This document shows, in pieces, positions 1 to 6,693 of a DNA stretch of 10,751 nt (position 1 is the first letter of the stretch; every line of letters begins with the position of its first letter). Below the pieces are notes generated by a model. It searched no databases and was not told the origin of the DNA. It saw only the letters and a list, made by a program, of their open reading frames with translations. The position numbers were made by a program, and so were the translations under genes. Source of the stretch: Clostridia bacterium. Lineage in GTDB: Bacteria; Bacillota; Clostridia; Oscillospirales; CAG-272. Where the stretch lies: the NCBI GenBank assembly GCA_017648425.1, contig JAGCJD010000039.1:1-10751 (forward strand), in the 5' to 3' direction.

Positions 1-245
1 CCGCCACCTATTTCAACAGAAAGAGATGTCTTTTCAATTATCTCTTTTACCGTATCGAAATTTGCAGTAGTTCCGTCCTTTGCACCATCAAGATCGACAA
101 CATGCAAAAAACGCGCTCCTTGCCTCTCAAAGTCCTTAGCGACCTCGGCAGGACTTTCACTATATACAGTTACCTTGTTATAGTCGCCCTTTTGTAAGCG
201 CACAGCCTTTGAATTTAAAAGGTCTATCGCAGGAAATATATACAT
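1..245 (-). CDS. hisA: HisA, ProFAR isomerase (C-terminal part outside window)
   Basis: This is the N-terminal 81 codons of phosphoribosylformimino-5-aminoimidazole carboxamide ribotide isomerase, a cytoplasmic (beta/alpha)8 barrel that opens the ribose of ProFAR in the fourth step of histidine synthesis. The reading starts MYIFPAIDLL, where D8 is the conserved catalytic aspartate. It continues with VRLQKGDY (residues 15-22), HVVDLDGAK (about 47-55) and VEIGG at the edge, all family hallmarks. The ATG is preceded by GAGGAG (257-262), which overlaps the hisH stop codon; 15 bases separate the two genes. It is the last visible gene of the his operon and runs off the window at base 1. HisF is a homologous barrel, but the VVDLDGAK and PAIDL pattern and the separate hisH upstream favour HisA. 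Confidence 0.96.
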   Translation of the reverse strand, partial: MYIFPAIDLLNSKAVRLQKGDYNKVTVYSESPAEVAKDFERQGARFLHVVDLDGAKDGTTANFDTVKEIIEKTSLSVEIGG

Positions 246-260
246 TTTTCTAGTTTCTCC

Positions 261-872
261 TCAAAGTTCACAGAATGCCTTTAATATCGACAATCCAACA
301 TTGCCGCTCTTTTCGGGGTGAAATTGACATCCGCAAATGTTTCCGCGCCTGACGGCGGCAGTTATCGTTTCTCCATACTCTGACACAGCGATCAGCGAAT
401 TTTCGCAATCCGTTCCGTGAAATGAATGAACGAAATAAACGCTGTCACCCTCGTTTATATACTTGAATATTTTATCCTTTTTTCCAACAAAGGAAAGCTT
501 ATTCCAACCCATGTGAGGAACTTTAAGGTCTGTCCTGCTATTTTCAAAAAGCGGTCTTATTTCTCCTTTTATAAGTCCCAAACCAATATGCTCGCCGTAC
601 TCATAGCTTTTTTCAAACAACAGCTGCATTCCAAGACATATACCCATAAGAGGCTTACCTTTTTGTGTTTCCTCAATAACAGCCTTATCAAGACCGCTTT
701 GTCTGAGCTTTAAGATTGCGTCCTCAAACGCACCCACACCCGGAAGGATTATTCTGTCGCTTTCTCTAATAACACTTTCGTCAGAGGTAACGACTGCGTC
801 CTCTCCTATCTTAGCAAACGAGCTTTTGAGTGAAAAAAGATTTCCTATGCCATAGTCAACTATTGCTATCAT
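261..872 (-). CDS. hisH: HisH, glutamine amidotransferase subunit of IGP synthase
   Basis: This 203-residue class I glutamine amidotransferase hydrolyses glutamine and passes ammonia to HisF, giving imidazole glycerol phosphate and AICAR. The nucleophile C79 lies in GICLGMQLLF. H185 and E187 in QFHPEKSG complete the triad. VPHMGWN (118-124) and YFVHSF (146-151) are HisH-specific. The length is normal for the family. The ATG overlaps the hisB stop by four bases (ATGA), indicating translational coupling, and AAAGGGA about nine bases upstream is a moderate ribosome-binding site. Its partner HisF is not in the window but is expected after hisA. Confidence 0.98.
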   Translation of the reverse strand: MIAIVDYGIGNLFSLKSSFAKIGEDAVVTSDESVIRESDRIILPGVGAFEDAILKLRQSGLDKAVIEETQKGKPLMGICLGMQLLFEKSYEYGEHIGLGLIKGEIRPLFENSRTDLKVPHMGWNKLSFVGKKDKIFKYINEGDSVYFVHSFHGTDCENSLIAVSEYGETITAAVRRGNICGCQFHPEKSGNVGLSILKAFCEL

Positions 873-1459
873 ACAAGTGTTCCCTTTGTTGACGGTATCT
901 TATCTGCTGCTCTGTTATCAAGAGCTGCCGCAACCCTGAGAGTTCTCGCCAACGCCTTGAATGACGCTTCGATTATGTGGTGGGAATTATTGCCTGCAAG
1001 TTGCTTTATGTGAAGCGTGATATTAGCGTTGCGTGCAAATGCGATCATAAACTCCTCGACAAGCTCCGTATCAAAATCTCCCAGCTTCTGAGCGGGTATT
1101 TTAAGGTCATAGCAAAGGCAATCTCTGCCCGATACATCAACAGCGCAAAGAACAAGGGCCTCGTCCATAGGTAGAATAATGCTTCCGTATCTGTTAATTC
1201 CGCAGCAATCTCCAAGTGCCTTTGAAAAAGCCTTTCCAAGGCATATACCTATATCCTCAACGCTGTGGTGATAATCTACATAGGTATCCCCTTTGCACAT
1301 CACATTGAGATCAAAGCAACCGTGTGAAGCAAACAAAGTAAGCATATGATCCAAAAAACCACAGCCTGTATTTATGTTTGAGCTTCCGCTACCGTCAAGC
1401 TCTATAGAAAGCTCTATATCGGTTTCTCCTGTCTTTCTTTTTATTTCTGCACTTCTCAT
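869..1459 (-). CDS. hisB: HisB, imidazoleglycerol-phosphate dehydratase (monofunctional)
   Basis: This 196-residue enzyme dehydrates imidazole glycerol phosphate to imidazole acetol phosphate, using two metal ions (manganese in the characterised family). The His-rich metal sites are intact: H38 in FLDHML, H64/H65 and E68 in HHSVEDIGICLG, and H160/H161 and E164 in NNSHHIIEASFKAL. The C-terminal STKGTLV is also typical. There is no N-terminal histidinol-phosphatase domain, unlike E. coli HisB, so a separate phosphatase is needed and none is seen here. The ATG lies one base after the hisC stop (TGA-T-ATG). Confidence 0.98.
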   Translation of the reverse strand: MRSAEIKRKTGETDIELSIELDGSGSSNINTGCGFLDHMLTLFASHGCFDLNVMCKGDTYVDYHHSVEDIGICLGKAFSKALGDCCGINRYGSIILPMDEALVLCAVDVSGRDCLCYDLKIPAQKLGDFDTELVEEFMIAFARNANITLHIKQLAGNNSHHIIEASFKALARTLRVAAALDNRAADKIPSTKGTLV

Positions 1460-1460
1460 A

Positions 1461-2534
1461 TCAGCATTCCTTTTCTTTTAAAATATTTCTTACTTCCGTG
1501 ATAAGCTTGTCCATTTGCTCCTTAGTTCCAACCGTTATTCTGTTGTACTCGCAAATGTCGGCAGAGGAAAAGTGTCTTACAAGAACACCTCTTGATTTTA
1601 ATTTCAGGTAAAGCTCCTCGCCACCTATCTTATTTGATTTTGCGAAAATAAAATTCGCTTTTGAGGGTGTTGTCGAAAATCCCATTTCTTCAAGCATACG
1701 ACTTGTATATTCACGATTTTCAATTATCGTTTTGCAATTATCTGTATAATATTCAGCGTCCTTAATAGCCTCAATTCCCGCAACCATTGTCAAACGATTG
1801 ATGTTGTAGGGATTTGTAGAATATTTTATCTTTTCAAGATCAGATATAAGTTCCTCGTTTGCTATTGCAAACCCAAGCCTTGCGCCCGCCATTGAACGTG
1901 ATTTTGAATATGTACATACGACAATCAGATTGTCGTATTTCTTGGTAAGCTCAATACAGCTTTCAGCACCAAAATCCACATACGCCTCGTCTATAAGAAC
2001 GAGCTTGTCCTTATTTTTGCAGAGTATTTTTTCAACATCTTTGCGGGAAAGCGCTATTCCCGTTGGAGCGTTTGGATTGGCTATTACGATATTTGCATCG
2101 TTCCCCATATAATCGTTTATATCAATGGAGAAATCATCATTTAGCGGAACGAGCGTATATTTTACTCCGTGAAGTTCTGCATATACTTTGTAAAATCCGT
2201 ATGATATTGACGGAAATTTGACCTCATGCTCTACGCTATCGCAGAATGCCATGAAAAAGAAATTCAGAATATCGTCAGAGCCATTAGATACGAATACATT
2301 TTCAAGCCCTACCGAATAGTACTCTGCTATTGCAGCTTTAAGCTCCTTACAAGTTGGATCGGGATAAAGATTTAACTTAGACACCTCTATCTCACTCACA
2401 GCTTCTAAAACGCCCTTGGACGGTGGAAACGGAGATTCGTTGGTATTCAGCTTGACATATTGCATATCCCTTGGCTGTTCGCCAGGTGTATATGCCTCCA
2501 AAGCCTTAAATCTTTGATTGATAAATCTGCCCAT
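1461..2534 (-). CDS. hisC: HisC, histidinol-phosphate aminotransferase
   Basis: This PLP-dependent fold type I aminotransferase converts imidazole acetol phosphate and glutamate to histidinol phosphate. Numbered from the chosen start (357 residues), NPNAPTG lies at 153-159, the IDEAYVDF aspartate is D182, the Schiff-base lysine is K211 in TYSKSRSMAGARLGF, and the phosphate/carboxylate-binding R332 lies in NRITVGT. I place the start at ATG 2534 rather than at an in-frame TTG at 2549. The ATG follows GAGGA with five bases of spacing and gives the junction TGA-T-ATG after hisD, identical to that at hisC/hisB. The longer form would add only five residues (MTRTD). Its position between hisD and hisB supports HisC over other aminotransferases. 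Confidence 0.97.
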   Translation of the reverse strand: MGRFINQRFKALEAYTPGEQPRDMQYVKLNTNESPFPPSKGVLEAVSEIEVSKLNLYPDPTCKELKAAIAEYYSVGLENVFVSNGSDDILNFFFMAFCDSVEHEVKFPSISYGFYKVYAELHGVKYTLVPLNDDFSIDINDYMGNDANIVIANPNAPTGIALSRKDVEKILCKNKDKLVLIDEAYVDFGAESCIELTKKYDNLIVVCTYSKSRSMAGARLGFAIANEELISDLEKIKYSTNPYNINRLTMVAGIEAIKDAEYYTDNCKTIIENREYTSRMLEEMGFSTTPSKANFIFAKSNKIGGEELYLKLKSRGVLVRHFSSADICEYNRITVGTKEQMDKLITEVRNILKEKEC

Positions 2535-2535
2535 A

Positions 2536-3813
2536 TCAGTCCTCGTCAAATCTTATTACGGCGCTCTTTGCGTGCGCTCCAAGCCCTTCCTTGTTTGCAA
2601 AATATTCAACATCCTTACAAAGCGCTTTAAGAGCATCTCTCGTAAAATAACTGAACTGCGTCTTTTTTACGAAATCGTCCACAGACAGAGGACTTGAAAA
2701 TCTCGCCGTACCGCTTGTAGGTAATGTGTGGTTTGGTCCTGCCATGTAATCACCAAGAGCTTCGGGACAATATTTACCCATGAATATTGAACCCGCGTTC
2801 TTTATCTTATCAAGATACATAAACGGCTCGTCAACGCATATCTCCAAGTGCTCGGGAGCAATACTGTTGGCAACCTCTACCGCTTGATTTATGTCTGTTG
2901 TAATTATTATCTTACCATTATTATCTATTGATGTTCTAGCGATCTCCTCACGCGAAAGCAGAGGTATCTGTCGCTCAAGCTCCTCTGACACTTTTTTTGC
3001 CAGCTCCTCGCTGTCGGTAACGAGAACAGCGCTTGCCATTTTATCGTGCTCTGCTTGCGAGAGCAGGTCAGCCGCAACATATTTAGCGTTACATGTTCCG
3101 TCCGCTATAACAAGAATTTCACTAGGTCCTGCGATCATATCAATGGAAACTCTACCAAACACCTGCTTTTTTGCCTCAGCAACAAATGCGTTTCCAGGTC
3201 CAACGATCTTATCGACCTGAGGTATAGTTTCTGTTCCGTAAGCCAGAGCGGCAACTGCCTGAGCTCCTCCTACCTTGAACACTCTGTCAACACCTGCAAT
3301 ATACGCCGCCGCAAGAATGTGAGGATTTACGCTTCCGTCCTTTGAGGGAGGCGTTACCATTACGATTTGGGGACAACCCGCAATTTTTGCGGGTATACAG
3401 TTCATAAGAACAGATGAGGGATATGCCGCAGTTCCTCCGGGAACATACAAGCCGACCTTTTCTATCGGAATGACCTTTTGTCCGATTACAACTCCGTCCC
3501 TCTCATTTATAAGAAAGCTGTTTCTCACCTGGCGTGAGTGGAACTCATATATGTTCTTTGAAGCCTTTTTAAGTATCTCGATAAATTCAGGCTCTACCGC
3601 ATTTACGGCTTGCTCGATCTCTTGCTTTGTAACTTCAAGCGCCTCAAGCTTTACCTTATCGAATTTTTCCGAATAAAGTTTGAGTGCGCTATCCTTGTTT
3701 GTTTTAACATTTTCAATTATTTCTGCAACGACAGCCTCAACATTTACAGTTGTTTCTGTTCGTGAAAAAATTTCTTCCTTGGTTATCTCTCCGTATTTAT
3801 ATGTACGAATCAT
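2536..3813 (-). CDS. hisD: HisD, histidinol dehydrogenase
   Basis: This 425-residue zinc enzyme oxidises L-histidinol to L-histidine in two NAD-dependent steps, the last of the pathway. The predicted zinc ligands, matched to the E. coli enzyme, are Q253 and H256 (LSQAEHDKMA), D355 (EALGDYMAGPNHTLPT) and H414 (LGAHAKSA). The catalytic pair is E321-H322 in IAPEHLEI. The signatures VPGGTAAYPSSVLM (about 124-137) and DMIAGPSEILVIAD (about 225-238) are clear. The ATG at 3813 has a GGAGG six bases upstream and starts 21 bases after the hisG stop, the widest internal gap of the visible his operon. Confidence 0.98.
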   Translation of the reverse strand: MIRTYKYGEITKEEIFSRTETTVNVEAVVAEIIENVKTNKDSALKLYSEKFDKVKLEALEVTKQEIEQAVNAVEPEFIEILKKASKNIYEFHSRQVRNSFLINERDGVVIGQKVIPIEKVGLYVPGGTAAYPSSVLMNCIPAKIAGCPQIVMVTPPSKDGSVNPHILAAAYIAGVDRVFKVGGAQAVAALAYGTETIPQVDKIVGPGNAFVAEAKKQVFGRVSIDMIAGPSEILVIADGTCNAKYVAADLLSQAEHDKMASAVLVTDSEELAKKVSEELERQIPLLSREEIARTSIDNNGKIIITTDINQAVEVANSIAPEHLEICVDEPFMYLDKIKNAGSIFMGKYCPEALGDYMAGPNHTLPTSGTARFSSPLSVDDFVKKTQFSYFTRDALKALCKDVEYFANKEGLGAHAKSAVIRFDED

Positions 3814-3834
3814 ATTATCCTCCGCAGGGTGTTA

Positions 3835-4458
3835 TTACTTTGTAATATTTTTTCTTATACCTTCGCAAATTGCGTTTATCTCGGCATTCTTAAATTTATA
3901 GCTAACCTTATTTGCAACAAGTATTGCGCTTATATCCACGATATCCTGCTTAGGTTCAAGATCGTTTTCATAAAGTGTTTTACCCGTTTCTACTATATCA
4001 ACTATTACATCGGACAAACCGAGTATTGGCGCTATCTCAATAGAGCCGTTAAGCTTTATTATATCTATCTCTCTGCTTTGCTTTGAATAAAAGCTCCTTG
4101 CTATATTCGGGAACTTTGTTGCAACGCGCAATGTTCTGTCGCGTCTGTCGCAGAAATCCTTTTTTGCAGCTACTGCCATTCTGCATTTTCCAATGCCTAG
4201 ATCTTCAAGCTCATATATATCAGGTGAATATTCAAGTATGATGTCCTTACCCGCAATTCCTATATCAGCAGCTCCGCGCTCAACATATATTACTACATCA
4301 GAGGGCTTTACCCAAAAATATCTAACACCCTTTTCGGGGTTTTCAAAAATAAGCTTGCGGTTTTGCTCCTTTATAGAATTGCATTCATAACCTGCCGCTT
4401 CCAGCATGGCGTACGCCTTTTCTCCAAGTCTTCCCTTGGGAAGCGCTATATTAATCAT
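3835..4458 (-). CDS. hisG: HisG, ATP phosphoribosyltransferase catalytic subunit, short form
   Basis: This enzyme catalyses the first committed step, ATP plus PRPP to phosphoribosyl-ATP. At 207 residues it is the short form, which lacks the C-terminal regulatory ACT-like domain and works as a hetero-octamer with HisZ, encoded just upstream. It opens with MINIALPKGRLG. The PRPP loop is in the stretch 141-162, with APILGLSD and DIVETGKTL. I chose ATG 4458, which overlaps the hisZ stop by eight bases (ATGATTAA) and gives the usual HisG N-terminus. An in-frame TTG at 4467 would add three residues and lies 11 bases after a GGGGGG run (4479-4484), so it cannot be excluded. Two tandem TAA stops end the gene. 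Confidence 0.97.
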   Translation of the reverse strand: MINIALPKGRLGEKAYAMLEAAGYECNSIKEQNRKLIFENPEKGVRYFWVKPSDVVIYVERGAADIGIAGKDIILEYSPDIYELEDLGIGKCRMAVAAKKDFCDRRDRTLRVATKFPNIARSFYSKQSREIDIIKLNGSIEIAPILGLSDVIVDIVETGKTLYENDLEPKQDIVDISAILVANKVSYKFKNAEINAICEGIRKNITK

Positions 4459-5575
4459 TTGTTTCAAGGATTTGTATTCCCCCCTTAACTATTTTTTTAA
4501 GTTGTCTGTATCTTACGCTTTTATCGGCGCGGCGCACAGCCTTTACTGTCATTCCGCTACTTACTATCTCTTTTACAGCCTTTATTACATCTTTTTCGCT
4601 CTCGTTGCCATATTCAAGCATTATGTCAACATCATATTCTGTATTTTCACTTCCAAAGCGTTCCAATCTATCAAGATATACAGCAAAACCTATTGCCCCG
4701 CATTTCTTTCCCATTTTCCAAAGAAGTCTGTCATATCTTCCTCCTGAGAGGACGCTATCAGGTATGCCGTTGATAAATCCCTTGAATATAACTCCAGCGT
4801 AATAATTGAAATCGTTCACAACGGAAAAATCAAAGTTGACTTTTTCACACAAGCCATAGACTTCAAGCGCTTCGCATATTCCGCAAAGTTCCGAATAAGC
4901 CGCTTGCATTTTTTCACCGTTTATAAAGGCAGCAATACTTTGAAGCGCAGTATTTAATGGCAAATACGATTTAGTCATTTCACATAAAACATTTTCTATA
5001 CTGTCCTCAACGCCTCTGCTTTGCAAAATTCTTTTAAGCGCGGTAATATTCTTTGCCTTTACAAATCCAAGCACAGAATTTCTTTCTGCATTTTCAATGC
5101 CAGCCGCGTCAAGCAAGCCCTCCAAAAGTCCCATATGTGAAATATCAAGTATATAGTCATTACTTATACTATCAAGGCTCTTAACAGCAAGTGTTATGAC
5201 TTCGCTCTCCGCAAATTTATCTATCGTGCCAACGCATTCAAGTCCTGTTTGCATTATCTCCTTAAAGCCGTGACTTTCAGCAGATGTTCTATAAACATTT
5301 TCATTATAGTAAACCTTATGTGTGCTAGTATCGTCCGAGGATATATTTTTAACTATCGACAGAGTAACATCGGGCTTTAACGCCATAAGCTTTCCGTTTG
5401 TATCGGTAAATGTAAGTATATTTTCGCTTATAAGAAAATTTTTGTTATGTGAATACAAATCGTATTCCTCAAATTTTCCCATTTTGTACTGTGTGTATCC
5501 ATAGGTTCTATAAAGCTCGCGAAGGCTATACAATGCCTTTTCGTCATTTCTGAAAACATTAGTTAAGGAACTCAT
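4451..5575 (-). CDS. hisZ: HisZ, ATP phosphoribosyltransferase regulatory subunit
   Basis: This 374-residue histidyl-tRNA-synthetase paralogue activates short HisG and is known in this family to mediate histidine feedback. It has the class II synthetase core: ALKPDVTLSIVKN (65-77), the motif-2-like stretch around VYRTSAESHGFKEIMQTGLE (94-113), NDFNYYAGVIFKGF (254-267) and the motif-3-like SGGRYDRLL...GAIGFAVYLDRLE (277-305). A short, degenerate C-terminal domain follows from about 311. It is shorter than true HisRS and sits directly before short hisG, which argues for HisZ. The ATG overlaps the upstream regulator's stop as ATGA and has AAAGGAGG about ten bases upstream. Confidence 0.96.
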   Translation of the reverse strand: MSSLTNVFRNDEKALYSLRELYRTYGYTQYKMGKFEEYDLYSHNKNFLISENILTFTDTNGKLMALKPDVTLSIVKNISSDDTSTHKVYYNENVYRTSAESHGFKEIMQTGLECVGTIDKFAESEVITLAVKSLDSISNDYILDISHMGLLEGLLDAAGIENAERNSVLGFVKAKNITALKRILQSRGVEDSIENVLCEMTKSYLPLNTALQSIAAFINGEKMQAAYSELCGICEALEVYGLCEKVNFDFSVVNDFNYYAGVIFKGFINGIPDSVLSGGRYDRLLWKMGKKCGAIGFAVYLDRLERFGSENTEYDVDIMLEYGNESEKDVIKAVKEIVSSGMTVKAVRRADKSVRYRQLKKIVKGGIQILETND

Positions 5576-5868
5576 ATGTCGGTATCCTCCTTTATCTTTT
5601 CAAGCACAGACTTGTATCCTCCCGAGCCGTAAAGATACGAGCGGTTCACTCTGCTTATAGTAGCAGTGCTTGCTCCCGTTTCCTCAACTATTTTGTTATA
5701 TACTACCTGCTCGGACAAAAGCTTTGCCACAAGTATCCTCTGCGCTATATCAAGAAGCTCCTTGCGCGTTATAAGGTCATCAAGCAAGGCTTGACATTCC
5801 TTTTCGTTATCAATAGCAACCAGCGCTTTTACGAGCAATTTGCAGCCTTCATTTTCATATATGTCCAT
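5572..5868 (-). CDS. TrpR-like transcriptional regulator, YerC/YecD family; likely his operon regulator
   Basis: This 98-residue all-helical protein is related to the Trp repressor. The N-terminal helices (about 10-50) would form the dimer. A helix-turn-helix lies around residues 54-78 (VVYNKIVEETGASTATISRVNRS), followed by LYGSGGYKSVLEKI, typical of YerC/YecD proteins. The start is ATG 5868 because a perfect GGAGG lies seven bases upstream. A longer in-frame reading from ATG 5910 would begin upstream of the predicted transcription start and is rejected. It is the first gene of the his operon and overlaps hisZ by four bases. Inference: it represses its own operon, probably in response to histidine, through repeats around the -10 box. 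I recall TrpR-family his regulators (HisR) being proposed in Firmicutes, but could not check. Confidence 0.92.
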   Translation of the reverse strand: MDIYENEGCKLLVKALVAIDNEKECQALLDDLITRKELLDIAQRILVAKLLSEQVVYNKIVEETGASTATISRVNRSYLYGSGGYKSVLEKIKEDTDI

Positions 5869-5882
5869 TATTCGACCTCCAA

Positions 5883-5916
5883 ACTTTAATACTTTAATAT
5901 GATAACACATTAAAGT
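5883..5916. promoter_or_regulatory. Candidate operator: three ACTTTAAT half-sites around the -10 box
   Basis: On the plus strand ACTTTAAT occurs twice in tandem (5883-5890 and 5891-5898), and its exact inverse ATTAAAGT occurs at 5909-5916. The inner pair forms a perfect 8-bp inverted repeat with a 10-bp spacer whose centre falls on the -10 box. A protein bound here would block RNA polymerase. The regulator gene begins 15 bases further downstream, so autoregulation by the TrpR-like protein is the natural inference. Confidence 0.6.
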
Positions 5917-5927
5917 GAGTTTGTCAA
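5899..5927 (-). promoter_or_regulatory. Promoter of the his operon (sigma-A type, extended -10)
   Basis: Read on the minus strand, the -35 box is TTGACA (5922-5927), followed by 17 bases and the -10 box TATCAT (5899-5904). TGT directly before the -10 gives the TGn extended form. The predicted start of transcription is near 5892, leaving a leader of about 24 bases. That is too short for a T-box or a leader-peptide attenuator, so control by a DNA-binding protein is more likely. Confidence 0.85.
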
Positions 5928-5948
5928 TAATTTTTCACAAAAAACTTT
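5928..5948 (-). promoter_or_regulatory. Possible UP element of the his promoter
   Basis: Directly upstream of the -35 box the minus strand reads AAAG, a run of six T, GTG, then a run of five A and TTA. This resembles the A/T-tract pattern of UP elements bound by the RNA polymerase alpha subunit. A further run of eight A lies at 5951-5958. In an AT-rich intergenic region such a match is weak evidence. Confidence 0.4.
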
Positions 5949-5989
5949 GATTTTTTTTGATAATATTGACCGAAATAAGATCTCGCACG

Positions 5990-6040
5990 CTAATTTAGGG
6001 GAAACAAAACTTTTAAGCCTTGTTATCCCCTAAGCATTAG
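5990..6040 (-). terminator. Long hairpin at the end of the Lgt-like/CPBP/HD operon; possible terminator without U-tract
   Basis: The arms at 5995-6007 and 6020-6033 (TTAGGGGA...) pair over 13 bp with one bulged base. An outer pair, CTAAT/ATTAG (6036-6040 with 5990-5994), extends the stem past a two-base bulge and includes the HD gene's stop codon. The inner part can close further with G-U pairs to a small loop. Its position right at the end of the operon suggests termination or protection of the message end. The expected run of U after the stem is missing in both directions, so a classical factor-independent terminator is uncertain. Confidence 0.45.
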
Positions 6041-6693
6041 AGCAATCTCTGCCCATTTATATTGAGATGGAATACCATTCCAAGACGCTCAGCAGCCTTT
6101 CTGCAAAGCACCATACGGTTTAAGAAAATTTCAAAATACTCCATAACAGAGCTATACTTTGTATCTATCTCAATTCTTAATACTATGGCCTTTCTATCGT
6201 TCTCTATTTCAAGTTCAGAGCTAACGACTGAATAATTTACCCTATCGTGAATATCAAAGGTAGAAATATCCGCATTTCTAACTCTTGTTCGTCTTACATC
6301 TGATTTGTCCGCCAATATAAGCGCGGCGGCAATAGGATTTACGGGAACTCCCGTACCTTCATCATGATTTCCTATTGCAGTAACGACAGTTGCTATATCC
6401 TCTGCAGGCATTCCCATATTGTCAAGGATACGGAACGACATTATTGCGCCACTCTGTGAATGGTCAACTCTATTTACTAGATTTCCAATATCGTGCATAT
6501 ATGCCGCTATCTTAGCCAAGTCCACATCATGCTCCGTATACCCAAGTGTCGTCAGTATATATTCGACTGTTGACGAAACCTTTCCAACATGGGCAAAGCT
6601 ATGCTCAGTAAATCCGAGCGCTACGAGCGACTCGTCAGCTTGCTTTATATATTCGCGAATCGCATTATTATTTTTAATATCCTCGTATGTCAA
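6037..6693 (-). CDS. HD-domain phosphohydrolase, function unknown
   Basis: This is a soluble 218-residue protein of the HD superfamily of metal-dependent phosphohydrolases. Likely metal ligands are H35 (HSFAH), H67-D68 (MHDIGN), H78 (DHSQSGA), H110-D111 (GNHDEG) and D129 (LADKSDVRRTRVRN). The HD domain covers about residues 25-150. The C-terminal part (about 160-218) looks like a small alpha/beta domain. The substrate cannot be read from the sequence; nucleotides or signalling nucleotides are possibilities for this superfamily. The start is TTG 6693: GGAGG lies seven bases upstream, the TTG overlaps the preceding stop (TTGA), and the next in-frame ATG is at residue 66, inside the metal site. 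It is the last gene of the three-gene operon. Confidence 0.88.
   Translation of the reverse strand: MTYEDIKNNNAIREYIKQADESLVALGFTEHSFAHVGKVSSTVEYILTTLGYTEHDVDLAKIAAYMHDIGNLVNRVDHSQSGAIMSFRILDNMGMPAEDIATVVTAIGNHDEGTGVPVNPIAAALILADKSDVRRTRVRNADISTFDIHDRVNYSVVSSELEIENDRKAIVLRIEIDTKYSSVMEYFEIFLNRMVLCRKAAERLGMVFHLNINGQRLL

Noticed and set aside
5869..5910. A longer regulator gene starting at ATG 5910 (14 extra residues)
   Set aside because: It would include the -10 box and the predicted transcription start inside the coding region and has no ribosome-binding site, whereas ATG 5868 has a perfect GGAGG.
5869..6036. T-box or histidine attenuator leader before the his operon
   Set aside because: The predicted leader is only about 24 bases. 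I see no specifier loop, T-box sequence or His-rich leader peptide.
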